From Ephydatia muelleri (taxonomy: Eukaryota; Porifera; Demospongiae; Spongillida; Spongillidae), in assembly GCA_013339895.1 (NCBI GenBank), contig JABACO010000014.1:403006-467005 (forward strand): DNA of 64,000 nucleotides. Direction: 5' to 3'. The notes beneath the pieces are model-generated. The model made no database searches and was not told where the DNA came from. It saw nothing but the letters and a program-made list of their open reading frames with translations. This document shows positions 1 through 10,604 of this stretch, piece after piece. Both the position numbers and the translations under genes were made by a program. Within the stretch, counting starts at the first letter, position 1, and each line of letters opens with the position of its first letter.

Positions 1-19
1 ACACACACACACACACACA
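1..19. repeat. (CA)n microsatellite edge
   Basis: Pure CA dinucleotide run cut by the window edge. No coding content. Confidence 0.95.
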
Positions 20-109
20 ACTTGAATTCTGCTCATCCAATTGATAATGAGCTAAGCTTATGCAAAAGCATAAACTTAAATGACGGGTGGGGAAAAAAAA
101 AAAAACGAT

Positions 110-181
110 GGGCCTGTCCGGGATTTGAACCCGGGACCTCTTGCTCCCAAAGCAAGAATCATACCCCTAGACCAACAGGCC
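110..181 (-). tRNA. tRNA-Pro (anticodon UGG), copy 1
   Basis: Read on the minus strand this folds as a 72-nt cloverleaf. The 7-bp acceptor stem is GGCCTGT (175-181) with ACAGGCC (111-117). The anticodon arm is CTTGC-TTTGGGA-GCAAG, giving anticodon TGG (UGG) for proline. The T arm CCGGG-TTCAAAT-CCCGG carries the B-box GGTTCAAATCC. No intron is visible. A run of T on the coding strand just 3' of the gene (plus-strand A run at 92-105) fits a pol III terminator. An identical gene lies 1 kb away. The long ORFs overlapping it are chance readings. Confidence 0.95.
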
Positions 182-320
182 AATTCCTTTTAGACACCTA
201 CTACTGTCTAATTCGCCCCCACTGAGGAAATGTGAACACCTTCAATCATACGGAGCCTTACTTCAGGCATGGCCCTATTAGTTATCTGTCCTCCTAATTT
301 TGCACCTTCAAAGGTATCCA

Positions 321-640
321 AGCTATATGGTATTCTCATGTTCACTGTAAGATGGCAGCTCGTGTAGCTATATGGTATTCTCATGTTCACTGTAAGATGG
401 CAGCTCGTGTAGCTATATGGTATTCTCATGTTCACTTTAAGATGGCAGCTCGTGTAGCTATATGGTATTCTCATGTTCACTGTAAGATGGCAGCTCGTGT
501 AGCTATATGGTATTCTCATGTTCACTGTAAGATGGCAGCTCGTGTAGCTATATGGTATTCTCATGTTCACTGTAAGATGGCAGCTCGTGTAGCTATATGG
601 TATTCTCATGTTCACTGTAAGATGGCAGCTCGTGTAGCTA
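321..640. repeat. 45-bp minisatellite, about 7 copies
   Basis: Seven near-identical head-to-tail copies of a 45-bp unit, with one C/T substitution in the third copy. Because 45 is a multiple of three, both strands stay open and give 15-residue peptide repeats (plus strand MAARVAIWYSHVHCK). No codon bias, splice context or known domain supports coding, so I treat it as a satellite array. Confidence 0.9.
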
Positions 641-1109
641 TGCTGATGATGCATCACAACAAAGCAGAACAAAAGTAACACTTGCAAATAGGAAACACAC
701 GTACTCCAACACCATTGGGTTCAAACAGTGGTGACGATCACATTTTTTCTCCTCTCATGACAACATTTCTCAATCTCATCCTGCTATTGAAATCCCACTA
801 CAGAGCTTGATAGCATTTTAATTCCACACCTCATATTGTCAGGTACATCTCCTGTGTGTTTGTCGTACGCGTGACAAAGGAGGTTAGAAGTTACAAGACT
901 AAGTGACCTTTAATTACTGCTCAGAATAAACCCACAACTGCTTAATGAGTGAGTTAAGGCAACTCTATGCACTGCAAATGGAAACACCACGTGCGCGCGT
1001 AAAACGTGATAAACCTGGTTTCTGCTGCATCCCATAGGTAATAAGCGAAACATGAAAACTTGACTTAAAAAGTCAAGTTTAAAAAAAAAACTTAAAAAAA
1101 AGAAGAGAA
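641..1109. other. Intergenic, nothing recognised
   Basis: About 470 bases between the 45-bp array and the second tRNA. I see no exon with matching splice sites and no protein similarity. Confidence 0.6.
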
Positions 1110-1181
1110 GGGCCTGTCCGGGATTTGAACCCGGGACCTCTTGCTCCCAAAGCAAGAATCATACCCCTAGACCAACAGGCC
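1110..1181 (-). tRNA. tRNA-Pro (anticodon UGG), copy 2
   Basis: The tRNA body is identical in sequence to the gene at 110-181: same acceptor stem (1111-1117 with 1175-1181), anticodon TGG in a 7-nt loop, and same T arm. The flanks differ. Downstream on the coding strand is a T-rich stretch (plus-strand A runs at 1081-1101) suited to pol III termination. Two copies in the same orientation about 1 kb apart indicate a local duplication of the tRNA or gene conversion. Confidence 0.95.
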
Positions 1182-1374
1182 TTATCACACAGAATAGCAC
1201 TACCTTCGAGAAGTCTGGACGAGCCACTTCCGCCATGATGGCCACTACCCCGATGACCTAAAAATGAACAGAACAAAACAACACTTTCAAAAGCCAATGA
1301 TTCCTACAACACTGCTGCGTATTGCTACTCTGTAAGGGGCAAAATTATTAAGATGGAGGATTTAGGGATACATG

Positions 1375-1835
1375 AATTAACACATATTAGTGTTACACTC
1401 TTGAATGAATGAATGTGTGTTAGTGTTACACGCTCTTGAATGAATGAATATGTGTTAGAGTTACACACTCTTGAATGAATGAATGTGTGTTAGTGTTACA
1501 CGCTCTTGAATGAACGTTTTTAGGGTTTTGCAAACGTTCTTAGGTTACATTAACGTGTCTTAGGTTAAACCCTTGTGTCAGTTACACCCTTGTGTCACGT
1601 TACACCCTTGTGTCACGTTACACCCTTGCATCACGTTACACCCTTGTGTCACGTTACACCCTTGTGTCGCATTACATGCTATGCTCTTGTGTCAAGGTGT
1701 AACAGTGTTACGCTCTTGAATGAATGGTCTTAGTGCTAATGAATGAATGCCTGTCAGTGCTAATGAATGAATGTGTGTCAGTGCTAATGAATGAATGCGT
1801 ATCAGTGTTACATTCTTGAACGAGCATTGCATTAG
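1375..1835. repeat. Compound minisatellite
   Basis: Successive short tandem families: units with TTGAATGAATGAATGTG (1392-1515 and 1717-1800), then about six copies of an 18-bp unit of the type GTTACACCCTTGTGTCAC (about 1575-1672). Some units mix both motifs. No coding content is recognised. Confidence 0.85.
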
Positions 1836-1837
1836 GG

Positions 1838-2165
1838 TTATGCAGAATGGATGCGTTAGGGTTATGCAGAACGAATGCGTGTTTTGGTTATGCAGAACGG
1901 ATGCGTGTTAGGGTTATGCAGAATGGATGCGTTAGGGTTATGCAGAACGAATGCGTGTTTTGGTTATGCAGAACGGATGCGTGTTAGGGTTATGCAGAAT
2001 GGATGCGTTAGGGTTATGCAGAACGAATGCGTGTTAGGGTTATGCAGAACGAATGCGTGTTAGGGTTATGCAGAACGAATGCGTGTTAGGGTTATGCAGA
2101 ACGAATGCGTGTTAGGGTTATGCAGAACGGATGCGTGTTAGGGTTATGCAGAACGAATCGTGTTA
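1838..2165. repeat. 26-bp minisatellite containing TTAGGG
   Basis: About twelve copies of a unit of the form GTTAGGGTTATGCAGAACGAATGCGT, with 20-26 bp variants. Each unit holds one TTAGGGTTA, which resembles a telomere repeat, but the array is not a telomeric tract. The final TAACC on the reverse strand overlaps the stop codon of the SKI-like gene ending at 2163, so the array directly abuts that gene. Confidence 0.9.
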
Positions 2166-3452
2166 GGTTACACTCTCACCCTTCATCCCAGTGTAGACCC
2201 AACGGCTGGCAGTGGGTGGGAGGGGCCCACCACACTTGTAGCACTCGGTGCTGTGGTTGTGATTGGGTCGGTTACAGCGGGGACAGGCTCGCCCCTGCAG
2301 GGGACTGCGACACTGCACACACTTCTTGGCCATCTTGGAGTTCAACTGTCCACACTCCATACACTGTCTGGAGGCCATAAGGTTTCCTGAGTAGACTGTT
2401 TTCGTCATCACCTGGGATGTGATGGGAAAGAGGTTGAGAGAGGGGAGGTGGCGGAAAGGAGGAGGGAGGAAGAGGAGGGAGGGAGAGGAGGGAGGGAGAG
2501 GAGGGAGGGAGAGGAGGAGGGAGGGAGGGAGAAGGGTGGGTGAGGAGGGAGGGAGAGGAGGGAGGGAGAGGAGGGAGGGGGAGAGAGGAGGGAGGGAGAG
2601 AGAGGAGGGAGGGAGAGGAGGGAGGGAGAGAGAGGAGGGAGGGAGAGAGAGGAGGGAGGGAAAGGAGGGTGGGAGAGGAGGGGGAGAGGAAGGAGGAGGA
2701 GGAGGAGGGAGGAGGAGGGAGGAGGAGGGAGGAGGAGGAGGAGGGAGGAGGAGGGAGGAGGAGGAGGAGGGAAGAGAGGAGTCAAACAAGTCTGAGTTCA
2801 ACAAAGTCATCGCTCCCAAATAATGGTGCACACCTGTGCTGACTCTTCCTTCTGGGGCTGGCCAGGAAACAGGCTCTTCAGAACAGCAGACCTGATGGGC
2901 GGAGCAGAGAAGGAAGGGGACGAGGGCTCCCCTCCCTCCTCCCCCCCATCCATCAGAGGCACCTCCATATCCTCATCTTCAGGATAGGGCGGAGCATAGT
3001 GGGAGGAGCTTTGGATGTCCGCACTGCTGGAGAGCGCAGACAGCGTGACCATCGGTGTGCCGTTCGGTTCTAAAAGGAGGGAAGGTGCCTTATACTCTCT
3101 CCTCGATCAAATGGTACTTGTGGACCCCTGAGCAGTGAGTAAATATGTTATATGCGATCGTTGCTTCCTAATCGTACGCCATAATGGAGCATGGGTGTGG
3201 CTGGAGCTTGATTGATGATGAAGGTAGTTAATTGGTTCTCATTCTTTGTTTTCTCAACCTCACCTTAATACATCACTCTCCAGTTATCAAATACCCTATA
3301 TGTGTTCTAACTACACTTGCACTTTACATACCAGCACACACAAACATACATGCGAGCACGTAAAACACCCACACATATACCAAACACCCACACACACTGC
3401 AAACACAACACACACACGTATGCACGCACGCGCACGTGCACACACACACACA

Positions 3453-3499
<47 letters not shown>

Positions 3500-3524
3500 C
3501 ACACACACACACACACACACACAC

Positions 3525-3609
<85 letters not shown>

Positions 3610-6600
3610 CCCTTACGTCCAGGCTGCAATGGAAGTATCGCTGTATGGCACTTCAGGCAATCCTTAGCTCGATTGTGATTCAGCGTTCCGCAGCTAGAAC
3701 AAGCCCGACCAATCAGAAACATGCTGCAATACTGACACCTCTTCTTCAGCGAGGGGGTTGACCTTGTGACAGGCCGGACACACCCTGACCATTGACACAC
3801 CGGCGCTATACTTGCGATGCCTCTGGGTGATCTTCTTCGCCAGGGTCTGCAGAGTGGATGGCTTGAAAGAGGAGGCGGAGGCGGAGGAGGAATGGTGTGG
3901 CTGGCTGTGGGCACCGATGGAAGCAGTAACCATCTGGGCAGGATTATCCACCCTCACCAGCTGCCGAGATATGGACACCACCATCCCATCCTGTTCCCCC
4001 TCGGGTGCTGCCACTCCCTCTCCTCCCCCCTCCTCGAGGGAGTGAGGTAACCTCTTTCCCGCTTTGCTTTGCCGGGCCATGAAGACCTCGTAGAAGACGG
4101 GAGGGGGCGTGACCCCGTAGGACCGAGCGAGGCGCTCCATCTCATTCACCTTGATGAGGCCGCACACGGGGGAGTGGGGAGGAAGGGCGTCCAGCTCGAT
4201 CATCTTCAGACGTATGGCCGAGGGGGCACGGATGCTCCGCACATCCAGCTTCCTCATGCGCATCTTGAAGTTCATCCGGGAGACAAACTGCTTGAACACC
4301 ATCTGGTAGATCTGGAAGAGGCCAACGTAGTTTATTCTGCGGCTGCTGGTGTAAATGACGACGAGCTGGTCCGCCCACTTCACGTGGCATATCACACCAT
4401 CGCCTGGAAGGAGGGAGGGAGACTGGTGTGAAGGTGGGGAGGTCAAGAGACAAGATTGGCACCAAGACGAAAGGCTGAGTGGGAGGGATGGTGATCAGGG
4501 AGGATGAGGTGTTGTGGTGATCACTGATCAGGGGCCGATGAGGTGGTGGTGATCACTGATCAGGGAGGATGAGGTGGTGGTGATCACTGATCAGGGGAGG
4601 ATGAGGTGGTGGTGATCACTGATCAGGGGAGGATGAGGTGGTGGTGATCACTGATCAGGGGAGGATGAGGTGATGGTGATCACTGATCAGGGGAGGATGA
4701 GGTGGTGGTGATCACTGATCAGGGGAGGATGAGGTGGTGGTGATCACTGAGAGGGAGGATGAGGTGTTGTGGTGATCACTGATCAGGGGAGGATGAGGTG
4801 GTGGTGATCACTGAGAGGGAGGATGAGGTGTTGTGGTGATCACTGATCAAGGGAGGATGAAGTGATGGTGATCACTGATCAGGGGAGGATGAGGTGATGG
4901 TGATCACTGATCAGGGGAGGATGAGGTGGTGGTGATCACTGATCAGGGAGGATGAGGTGGTGTGGTGATCACTGATCAGGGGAGGATGAGGTGGTGTGGT
5001 GATCACTGATCAGGAGGATGAGGTGGTGGTGATCACTGATCAGGAGGATGAGGTGGTGGTGATCACTGATCAGGAGGATGAGGTGATTGTGGTGATCACT
5101 GATCAGGGGAGGATGAGGTGGTGGTGATCACTGATCAAGGGAGGATGAAGTGATGGTGATCACTGAGAGGGAGGATGAGGTGGTGGTGATCACTGATCAG
5201 GGGAGGATGAGGTGATGGTGATCACTGATCAGGGGAGGATGAGGTGGTGGTGATCACTGATCAGGGGAGGATGAGGTGGTGGTGATCACTGATCAGGGAG
5301 GATGAGGTGGTGGTGATCACTGATCAGGGGAGGGTGAGATGTTGTGGTGATCACTGATCAGGGGCCGATGAGGTGGTGGTGATCACTGATCAGGGAGGAT
5401 GAGGTGGTGTGGTGATCACTGATCAGGGGGGGATGAGGTGATGGTGATCACTGATCAGGGTAGGATGAGGTGGTGGTGATCACTGATCAGGGGAGGATGA
5501 GGTGGTGGTGATCACTGATCCGGGGAGGGTGAGGTGGTGTGGTGATCACTGATCAGGGGAGGATGAGGTGTTGTGGTGATCACTGATCAGGGGCCGATGA
5601 GGTGGTGGTGATCACTGATCAGGGAGGATGAGGTGATGGTGATCACTGATCAGGGGAGGATGAGGTGGTGGTGATCACTGATCAGGGGAGGATGAGGTGA
5701 TGGTGATCACTGATCAAGGGTGGGGTATGTGAACAGAGATAGTGAGGTGAGGACCATGAACTGAGTGGTGTGGTTGTGGTTCATAGAGGAACACAACCTT
5801 GCACCAGAGGGTCCTAATCTAAGGACACAGAGACTTACTCATACGATAGGCTGGTCCTAGGTCAACCACAGACGGATGCGATGGTACAGTCTTTGGGTCC
5901 CAGAATGCCTGCGAGGTCATCTCCCCAGGTGATCCAACCTCATCCACTTTTACCTTCTGCGAGAGACGCGGTACGACAGATGCTGCTGTCATCATGGTGG
6001 AGGAGTTGGGTGTACTGTAGCGCTGAGAACTGTAGGCCTGGGCACCCTGATAATGCCCCCCGGGGGGTTGTGTAGTGTGCAGGGTTGCAGCCTGAACAAA
6101 AGGATCAGAGCATGTGAAGTAAAGATAGACAGAAAGATAACAGTGACCATCAGGTGGGTGTAAGGTAAGTGAGCATCAAGTGGGTGTAAGGTAAGTGAAC
6201 ATCTGGTGGGTGTAAGGTAAGTGATTATCAAGTGGGTGTAATGTAAGTGATTATCAAGTGGGTGTAATGTAAGTGAGCATCAAGTGGGTGTAAGGTAAGT
6301 GAACATCAGGTGGGAGTAAGGTAAGTGAACATCTGGTGGGTGAAAGATGAGTGAACATCAGGTGGGTGTAAGGTAAGTGAACATCAGATGGGTGAAAGGT
6401 GAGTGAACATCAGGTGGGTGAAAGATGAGTGAGCATCAGGTGGGAGTTAAGGTAAGTGAACATCAGGTGGGAGTAAGGTAAGTGAACATCAGGTGGGTGA
6501 AAGGTGAGTGAACATCAGGTGGGTGAAAGATGAGTGAACATCAGGTGGGTGAAAGATGAGTGAACATCAGGTGGGTGAAAGATGAGTGAACATCAGGTGG

Positions 6601-8168
6601 GTGAAAGATGAGTGAACATCAGGTGGGTTTAAGGTGAGTGAATATCAGGTGGGTGTAAATGTCAGTGAAATAGTGAGCTCACACACAACATCCAGTATAC
6701 CTTAGTGCTGTATTTCTCGTACTCCTCATAGACACTCCGAGGTACATCAACATTGCTATCTGCAGCCAGCTTCAAGGCAGAGTTAAATGAGATCAGTTTT
6801 ACACCACCTAGTAAAGACATGAGATGAATTACTCATTCACTATGCTCTTTCAAAATTGGTCCGTTGTAAATAAATGCATTGTGTCTCCATATAGGACTGG
6901 TCCTGTTTTAGGTTGTTCAATAGATCCTTAGTCAATTGGTTCTTGCTGTTCAAGTGACCCACAAGGGTTTGAAGTATTTGAATTTGCATAAGGCAACATA
7001 CATATAGCCACGTAACGAACCATCCCCATTGAAAGACCACCTGGTACTTCTCCTCAATCTATCCTCTGGAGGATGAAGTCCTCAGATTTGGACCACAACA
7101 TTGTAAATAATTACCACAGTTTTTTAACAAATACTCTACTCCTCAAATAGCCCCTCCCCATCAAGAACTCAAACTCCTCCTCCCCAGTCCCATACCTGCA
7201 AAGGCGTCCAGACTGCCATGGACCCTCAGTGTGTGGATCTGCACGGATGTGGCTGGGATGGTGACCACACCCAGCTTCTCCTTGCGCTGGACGCTCAGGG
7301 ACGAGCGGTGGCCGAGGATCTTGTTGAAGAACTCGGGCACAGCTAGGTAAGGCTCCCCTTTGGAGGGGCAGAGGAGGGTGAGGTTGTGGTCCCCCCACTT
7401 CAGCTGCATGTATTCCAGGTCTGGGGTGGGGAGACAAGGGCAAAATGCAACAGCCAGTGGTCACCAAATTGCACCAACCCTCTAGAGGTTACCTTCCCAC
7501 ACTCCATCTCACATAGTCTACCACACACCACACCCTTACAGACCCTACCCACACACCCCACCCTACCCACACATCCCACCCCCTCCCCTTTCCTTACATA
7601 TCACCCCTCTCCTCCATCCCCCTCACCTTGATCAAGATGAACACTCTCCACCCTCCATCCCTCCCCCTCACCTACTCCATCCTACCCCTCACCGTGATCA
7701 TCAAGAGGAACACCCTCTCCACCCTCACCTACTTCATCCCTCCCCCTCACCTTGATCATCAAGAGGAGCAACATCTCCACCTGACATACGCCTCCTCTTT
7801 GGACTGGGAAGGTCACCCCTTGTTCCCGACGTGTGGATCTGCACAGAGGTCGGCTGGAATGGGGACCCGTAGACCCTGCTACTGACCCCGCCCACACCAG
7901 ACGATAGCTCCTGCTGGTTCTGGAGGGACGAGAGAAACTGCACCGGCTTCTGAAACATCTCAGGAGTGAGTGTGGTGGACTGGGGACCAGATGGGTCCAG
8001 AGAGGTCCTGGTGAGGGGTGTGGAGCGGCTGGGGAGGAAGGATGAGTCACCCTGGGTCCAGGAGGAGTACGGTGACACGCTTGGGTAGGAGGTGTTGGGG
8101 GAAGCCTTCACTGGGTCTTGACGAGGAGTAGGAGGAGCAGAAGACGTGTCTAACTTCTTGGTAGGAAT
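2163..8168 (-). CDS. SKI/SNO/DAC-domain protein with two double zinc ribbons (5' end not found)
   Basis: Seven exons with GT-AG boundaries: 7751-8168, 7196-7420, 6701-6807, 5839-6091, 3617-4403, 2834-3069 and 2163-2411 (stop 2163-2165). About 757 residues are covered; the start codon lies upstream and was not identified. Exons two and three encode a SKI/SNO/DAC-type fold (YLAVPEFFNKILGHRSSL then GVKLISFNSALKLAAD), as in SKI and DACH. Exon five encodes a second copy ending LPPHSPVCGLIKVNEMERLA, which parallels the SKI signature SAPSCGLITKTDAERL. Each C-terminal ribbon has eight cysteines in C4 pairs (exon five to 3617; last exon CMECG, CVQC, CPRC, CYKC). A nuclear transcriptional cofactor role is inferred from the family. 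In exon five the first ribbon is split by a one-base frame change near 3730; the last exons stay in phase after it. Linker exons are Ser/Thr/Pro-rich. Confidence 0.75.
2430..2775. repeat. Polypurine GGGAGGA tract in intron
   Basis: About 345 bases of almost pure purine (GAGGGAGG and GGAGGA units) on the plus strand, inside the last intron of the SKI-like gene (2412-2833). It forms long meaningless ORFs rich in Gly/Arg/Glu on one strand and Pro/Ser/Leu on the other. Confidence 0.95.
3430..3608. repeat. (CA)n microsatellite in intron
   Basis: Long CA tract with a few interruptions, directly next to the splice donor of exon 3617-4403. All ORFs through it are dinucleotide artefacts. Confidence 0.95.
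4495..5720. repeat. 31-33 bp minisatellite, about 38 copies, in intron
   Basis: 1.2 kb of units of the form GGTGATCACTGATCAGGGG followed by AGGATGAGGTGGT, with sub-variants (GGGCCGATGAGG, GAGAGGGAGG, TTGTGG) that recur in blocks and show higher-order expansion. Every unit holds the overlapping palindromes TGATCA. The array fills the intron between exons 5839-6091 and 3617-4403 of the SKI-like gene. Confidence 0.95.
6125..6665. repeat. 22-24 bp minisatellite, about 23 copies, in intron
   Basis: Units of the form GTGAACATCAGGTGGGTGAA alternating AAGATGA and AAGGTAA spacers. Many units contain GGTAAGTG, a splice-donor-like word, but on the strand opposite to the gene. It lies between exons 6701-6807 and 5839-6091 of the SKI-like gene. 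Confidence 0.9.
7615..7775 (-). repeat. Tandem copies of an exon-intron boundary
   Basis: Three copies of a roughly 62-bp unit. The one at 7745-7770 contains the real donor of exon 7751-8168 (coding strand CTTGATGATCAAG then GTGAGG). Copies near 7685-7712 and 7622-7645 repeat the exon end plus a GTGAGG donor. They may act as alternative donors. Confidence 0.7.
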
Positions 8169-8451
8169 CTGTGCATAGGTGTGTGTGTGTGTGTGCAAGT
8201 GTGAATGTGTGTGTGCATGTGTGTGTGCATGTGTGTGCATTTGTGTGAATGTGTGTGCATGTGTGCATGTGTGTGAATGTGTGTGTTAAGAGCATCACGA
8301 GGACACAAGTTGTTACACATGAGTCAGATCGCTGCTTAAAAGCAAATGCACACAAAAAACTTCACTACTCACTCCCATAACACACACACACACATACACA
8401 CATACACACACATATACACACACACATACACAAAATACACGAACATGTGCA

Positions 8452-8640
8452 CATGTAATGCTTCAGGCTGACAACTGTGATCTGGCAGAACAAAAACACC
8501 ACCATGATGTGGTACCTGGCCTGGCGTGTGATCACTGGACAGCATGACAGGGGGATCCAGCTCAACTTCATGCTGCCGGGACACACCAAGTTTCGACCCG
8601 ACTCCTACTTTGGCCTACACAAATACACCTACACACACTA
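8452..8640 (+). pseudogene. DUF7869-like domain fragment (transposon-derived)
   Basis: After an acceptor-like CTTCAG (8479-8484 region) the plus strand reads ADNC in one frame, then QNKN and MWYLAWRVITGQ, LNFMLPGHTKFRPDSYFGL in the next. This matches the pattern I know from DUF7869-type proteins (DNC..QNKN, then GHTKF.PD..FGL), a domain spread by mobile sequences in many invertebrates. The frame changes between DNC and QNKN, and the C-terminal side dissolves into a CA microsatellite. I infer a degenerate fragment rather than a working exon. It is unclear whether it belongs to an upstream exon of the kinesin gene; nothing in the kinesin family supports that. Confidence 0.5.
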
Positions 8641-8865
8641 TACATACACACACACTTACACATAAACATACTACACACACACATACATACACACATACAC
8701 ACACTGCATAAACATTCCCACATACACATCACATACACAAACACATAAACATTCACACATATACACACACATACACACACACATAAACATTCACACATAT
8801 ACACACATACATACACACACACATAAACATTCACACATATACACACACATACATACACACACACC
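8641..8865. repeat. CA/CATA-rich microsatellite before gap
   Basis: Degenerate (CA)n with repeated CATAAACATTCACACATATA units running into the N block. It is likely the reason the assembly broke here. Confidence 0.9.
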
Positions 8866-9865
8866 NNNNNNNNNNNNNNNNNNNNNNNNNNNNNNNNNNN
8901 NNNNNNNNNNNNNNNNNNNNNNNNNNNNNNNNNNNNNNNNNNNNNNNNNNNNNNNNNNNNNNNNNNNNNNNNNNNNNNNNNNNNNNNNNNNNNNNNNNNN
9001 NNNNNNNNNNNNNNNNNNNNNNNNNNNNNNNNNNNNNNNNNNNNNNNNNNNNNNNNNNNNNNNNNNNNNNNNNNNNNNNNNNNNNNNNNNNNNNNNNNNN
9101 NNNNNNNNNNNNNNNNNNNNNNNNNNNNNNNNNNNNNNNNNNNNNNNNNNNNNNNNNNNNNNNNNNNNNNNNNNNNNNNNNNNNNNNNNNNNNNNNNNNN
9201 NNNNNNNNNNNNNNNNNNNNNNNNNNNNNNNNNNNNNNNNNNNNNNNNNNNNNNNNNNNNNNNNNNNNNNNNNNNNNNNNNNNNNNNNNNNNNNNNNNNN
9301 NNNNNNNNNNNNNNNNNNNNNNNNNNNNNNNNNNNNNNNNNNNNNNNNNNNNNNNNNNNNNNNNNNNNNNNNNNNNNNNNNNNNNNNNNNNNNNNNNNNN
9401 NNNNNNNNNNNNNNNNNNNNNNNNNNNNNNNNNNNNNNNNNNNNNNNNNNNNNNNNNNNNNNNNNNNNNNNNNNNNNNNNNNNNNNNNNNNNNNNNNNNN
9501 NNNNNNNNNNNNNNNNNNNNNNNNNNNNNNNNNNNNNNNNNNNNNNNNNNNNNNNNNNNNNNNNNNNNNNNNNNNNNNNNNNNNNNNNNNNNNNNNNNNN
9601 NNNNNNNNNNNNNNNNNNNNNNNNNNNNNNNNNNNNNNNNNNNNNNNNNNNNNNNNNNNNNNNNNNNNNNNNNNNNNNNNNNNNNNNNNNNNNNNNNNNN
9701 NNNNNNNNNNNNNNNNNNNNNNNNNNNNNNNNNNNNNNNNNNNNNNNNNNNNNNNNNNNNNNNNNNNNNNNNNNNNNNNNNNNNNNNNNNNNNNNNNNNN
9801 NNNNNNNNNNNNNNNNNNNNNNNNNNNNNNNNNNNNNNNNNNNNNNNNNNNNNNNNNNNNNNNNN
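8866..9865. other. Assembly gap (1000 N)
   Basis: Exactly 1000 N, a conventional placeholder, so the true distance is unknown. The missing 5' exons of the divergent SKI-like and kinesin genes may lie here or beyond. Confidence 0.98.
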
Positions 9866-10382
9866 CAAAAGAACAGAAAGAAAAAGAACCTCCCCTCCCC
9901 CTCCCCTCCCCCTCCCCTCCCCTCCCTCTTCTTCCCTGCCCCTCCCCTCCCCCCTCCCCTCCCCACTTTATATTCGGTCCGGGGGTTACCTTTATAGTTA
10001 AGGGGTTAACCCCAAATTACTAGCAAATAAACTATCACAGGAAATTACCAATTACCATGTTTGTTTATCTTTGCCTAAGAGATGTACTGCATTTCATAAC
10101 ACAAATATCTTCAAATGCAACATTATATCAGCGATAATGTATCTCAATATTAGAAATACCACGCGTACGTATATTAATTAACTCTGGTAAGCGCAAAAAT
10201 TTGACCTAACCATTAATAAAAGTTGCGTATCTTCGAATGGTAAGTGCCAAATAGGTTGACTGTTTGCTCTTACAATTTTTCAATCCAATTGCGAAAATGA
10301 ACCATGATTTCGATATCTACGGGGTTAACCCCTAATTTTCGGGTTAATCCCGCAAGACATTGATGTCTTTCTCTGTTTCTAG
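9866..10382. other. Intron or 5' flank of kinesin gene
   Basis: A pyrimidine-rich low-complexity stretch (CCCCTCC units, 9885-9965), then AT-rich sequence bounded by GGGGTTAACCCC palindromes near 10001 and 10322. No exon is recognised until 10383. Confidence 0.6.
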
Positions 10383-10540
10383 AATAACAAAGTCGTTTCC
10401 CAGAAGACACAGGAACGCTGTGGAGAGTTCATCCATCCCACCAGAGGAAAGCTAATCACATTCTTAAGACAGGTAGTTAGTTCCAGGGGATTATTTAGGC
10501 TCCCTTATATGTGCAATGTCTACGCATCTCAAATATTTTG

Positions 10541-10604
<64 letters not shown>

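Noticed and set aside
22-225. Protein ORFs overlapping the tRNA genes (22-225 and 910-1297)
   Set aside because: They run through a clear cloverleaf and its poly-T terminator, with no codon or domain support.
1195-1262. Minus-strand exon with a hydrophobic stretch near the second tRNA
   Set aside because: It has acceptor- and donor-like ends, but no neighbouring exon or family match.
1838-2165. True telomere
   Set aside because: Only one TTAGGG per 26-bp unit, and the array is internal next to a gene.
2163-2831. 222-residue minus-strand ORF with long Pro/Ser/Leu runs
   Set aside because: Only its last exon (2163-2411) is real coding sequence. The Pro/Ser/Leu part is the polypurine intron tract read through in frame.
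3246-3914. Cys/Val and Thr/His repeat ORFs across CA tracts here and at 31465, 35135, 38631 and 54508
   Set aside because: They are dinucleotide translations of microsatellites, open in every frame by composition.
3617-4403. C2orf42-like protein as identity of the zinc-ribbon gene
   Set aside because: Some spacing of the ribbons is similar, but the signature CGLI..NEMERLA and the overall fold pattern fit SKI/SNO/DAC better.
4495-5720. CRISPR-like array
   Set aside because: Units are contiguous without unique spacers, lie in an intron of a eukaryotic gene and have no cas genes nearby. It is a minisatellite.
8791-9966. Large ORFs across the N blocks at 8866 and 41495
   Set aside because: They consist mostly of undefined residues over assembly gaps.
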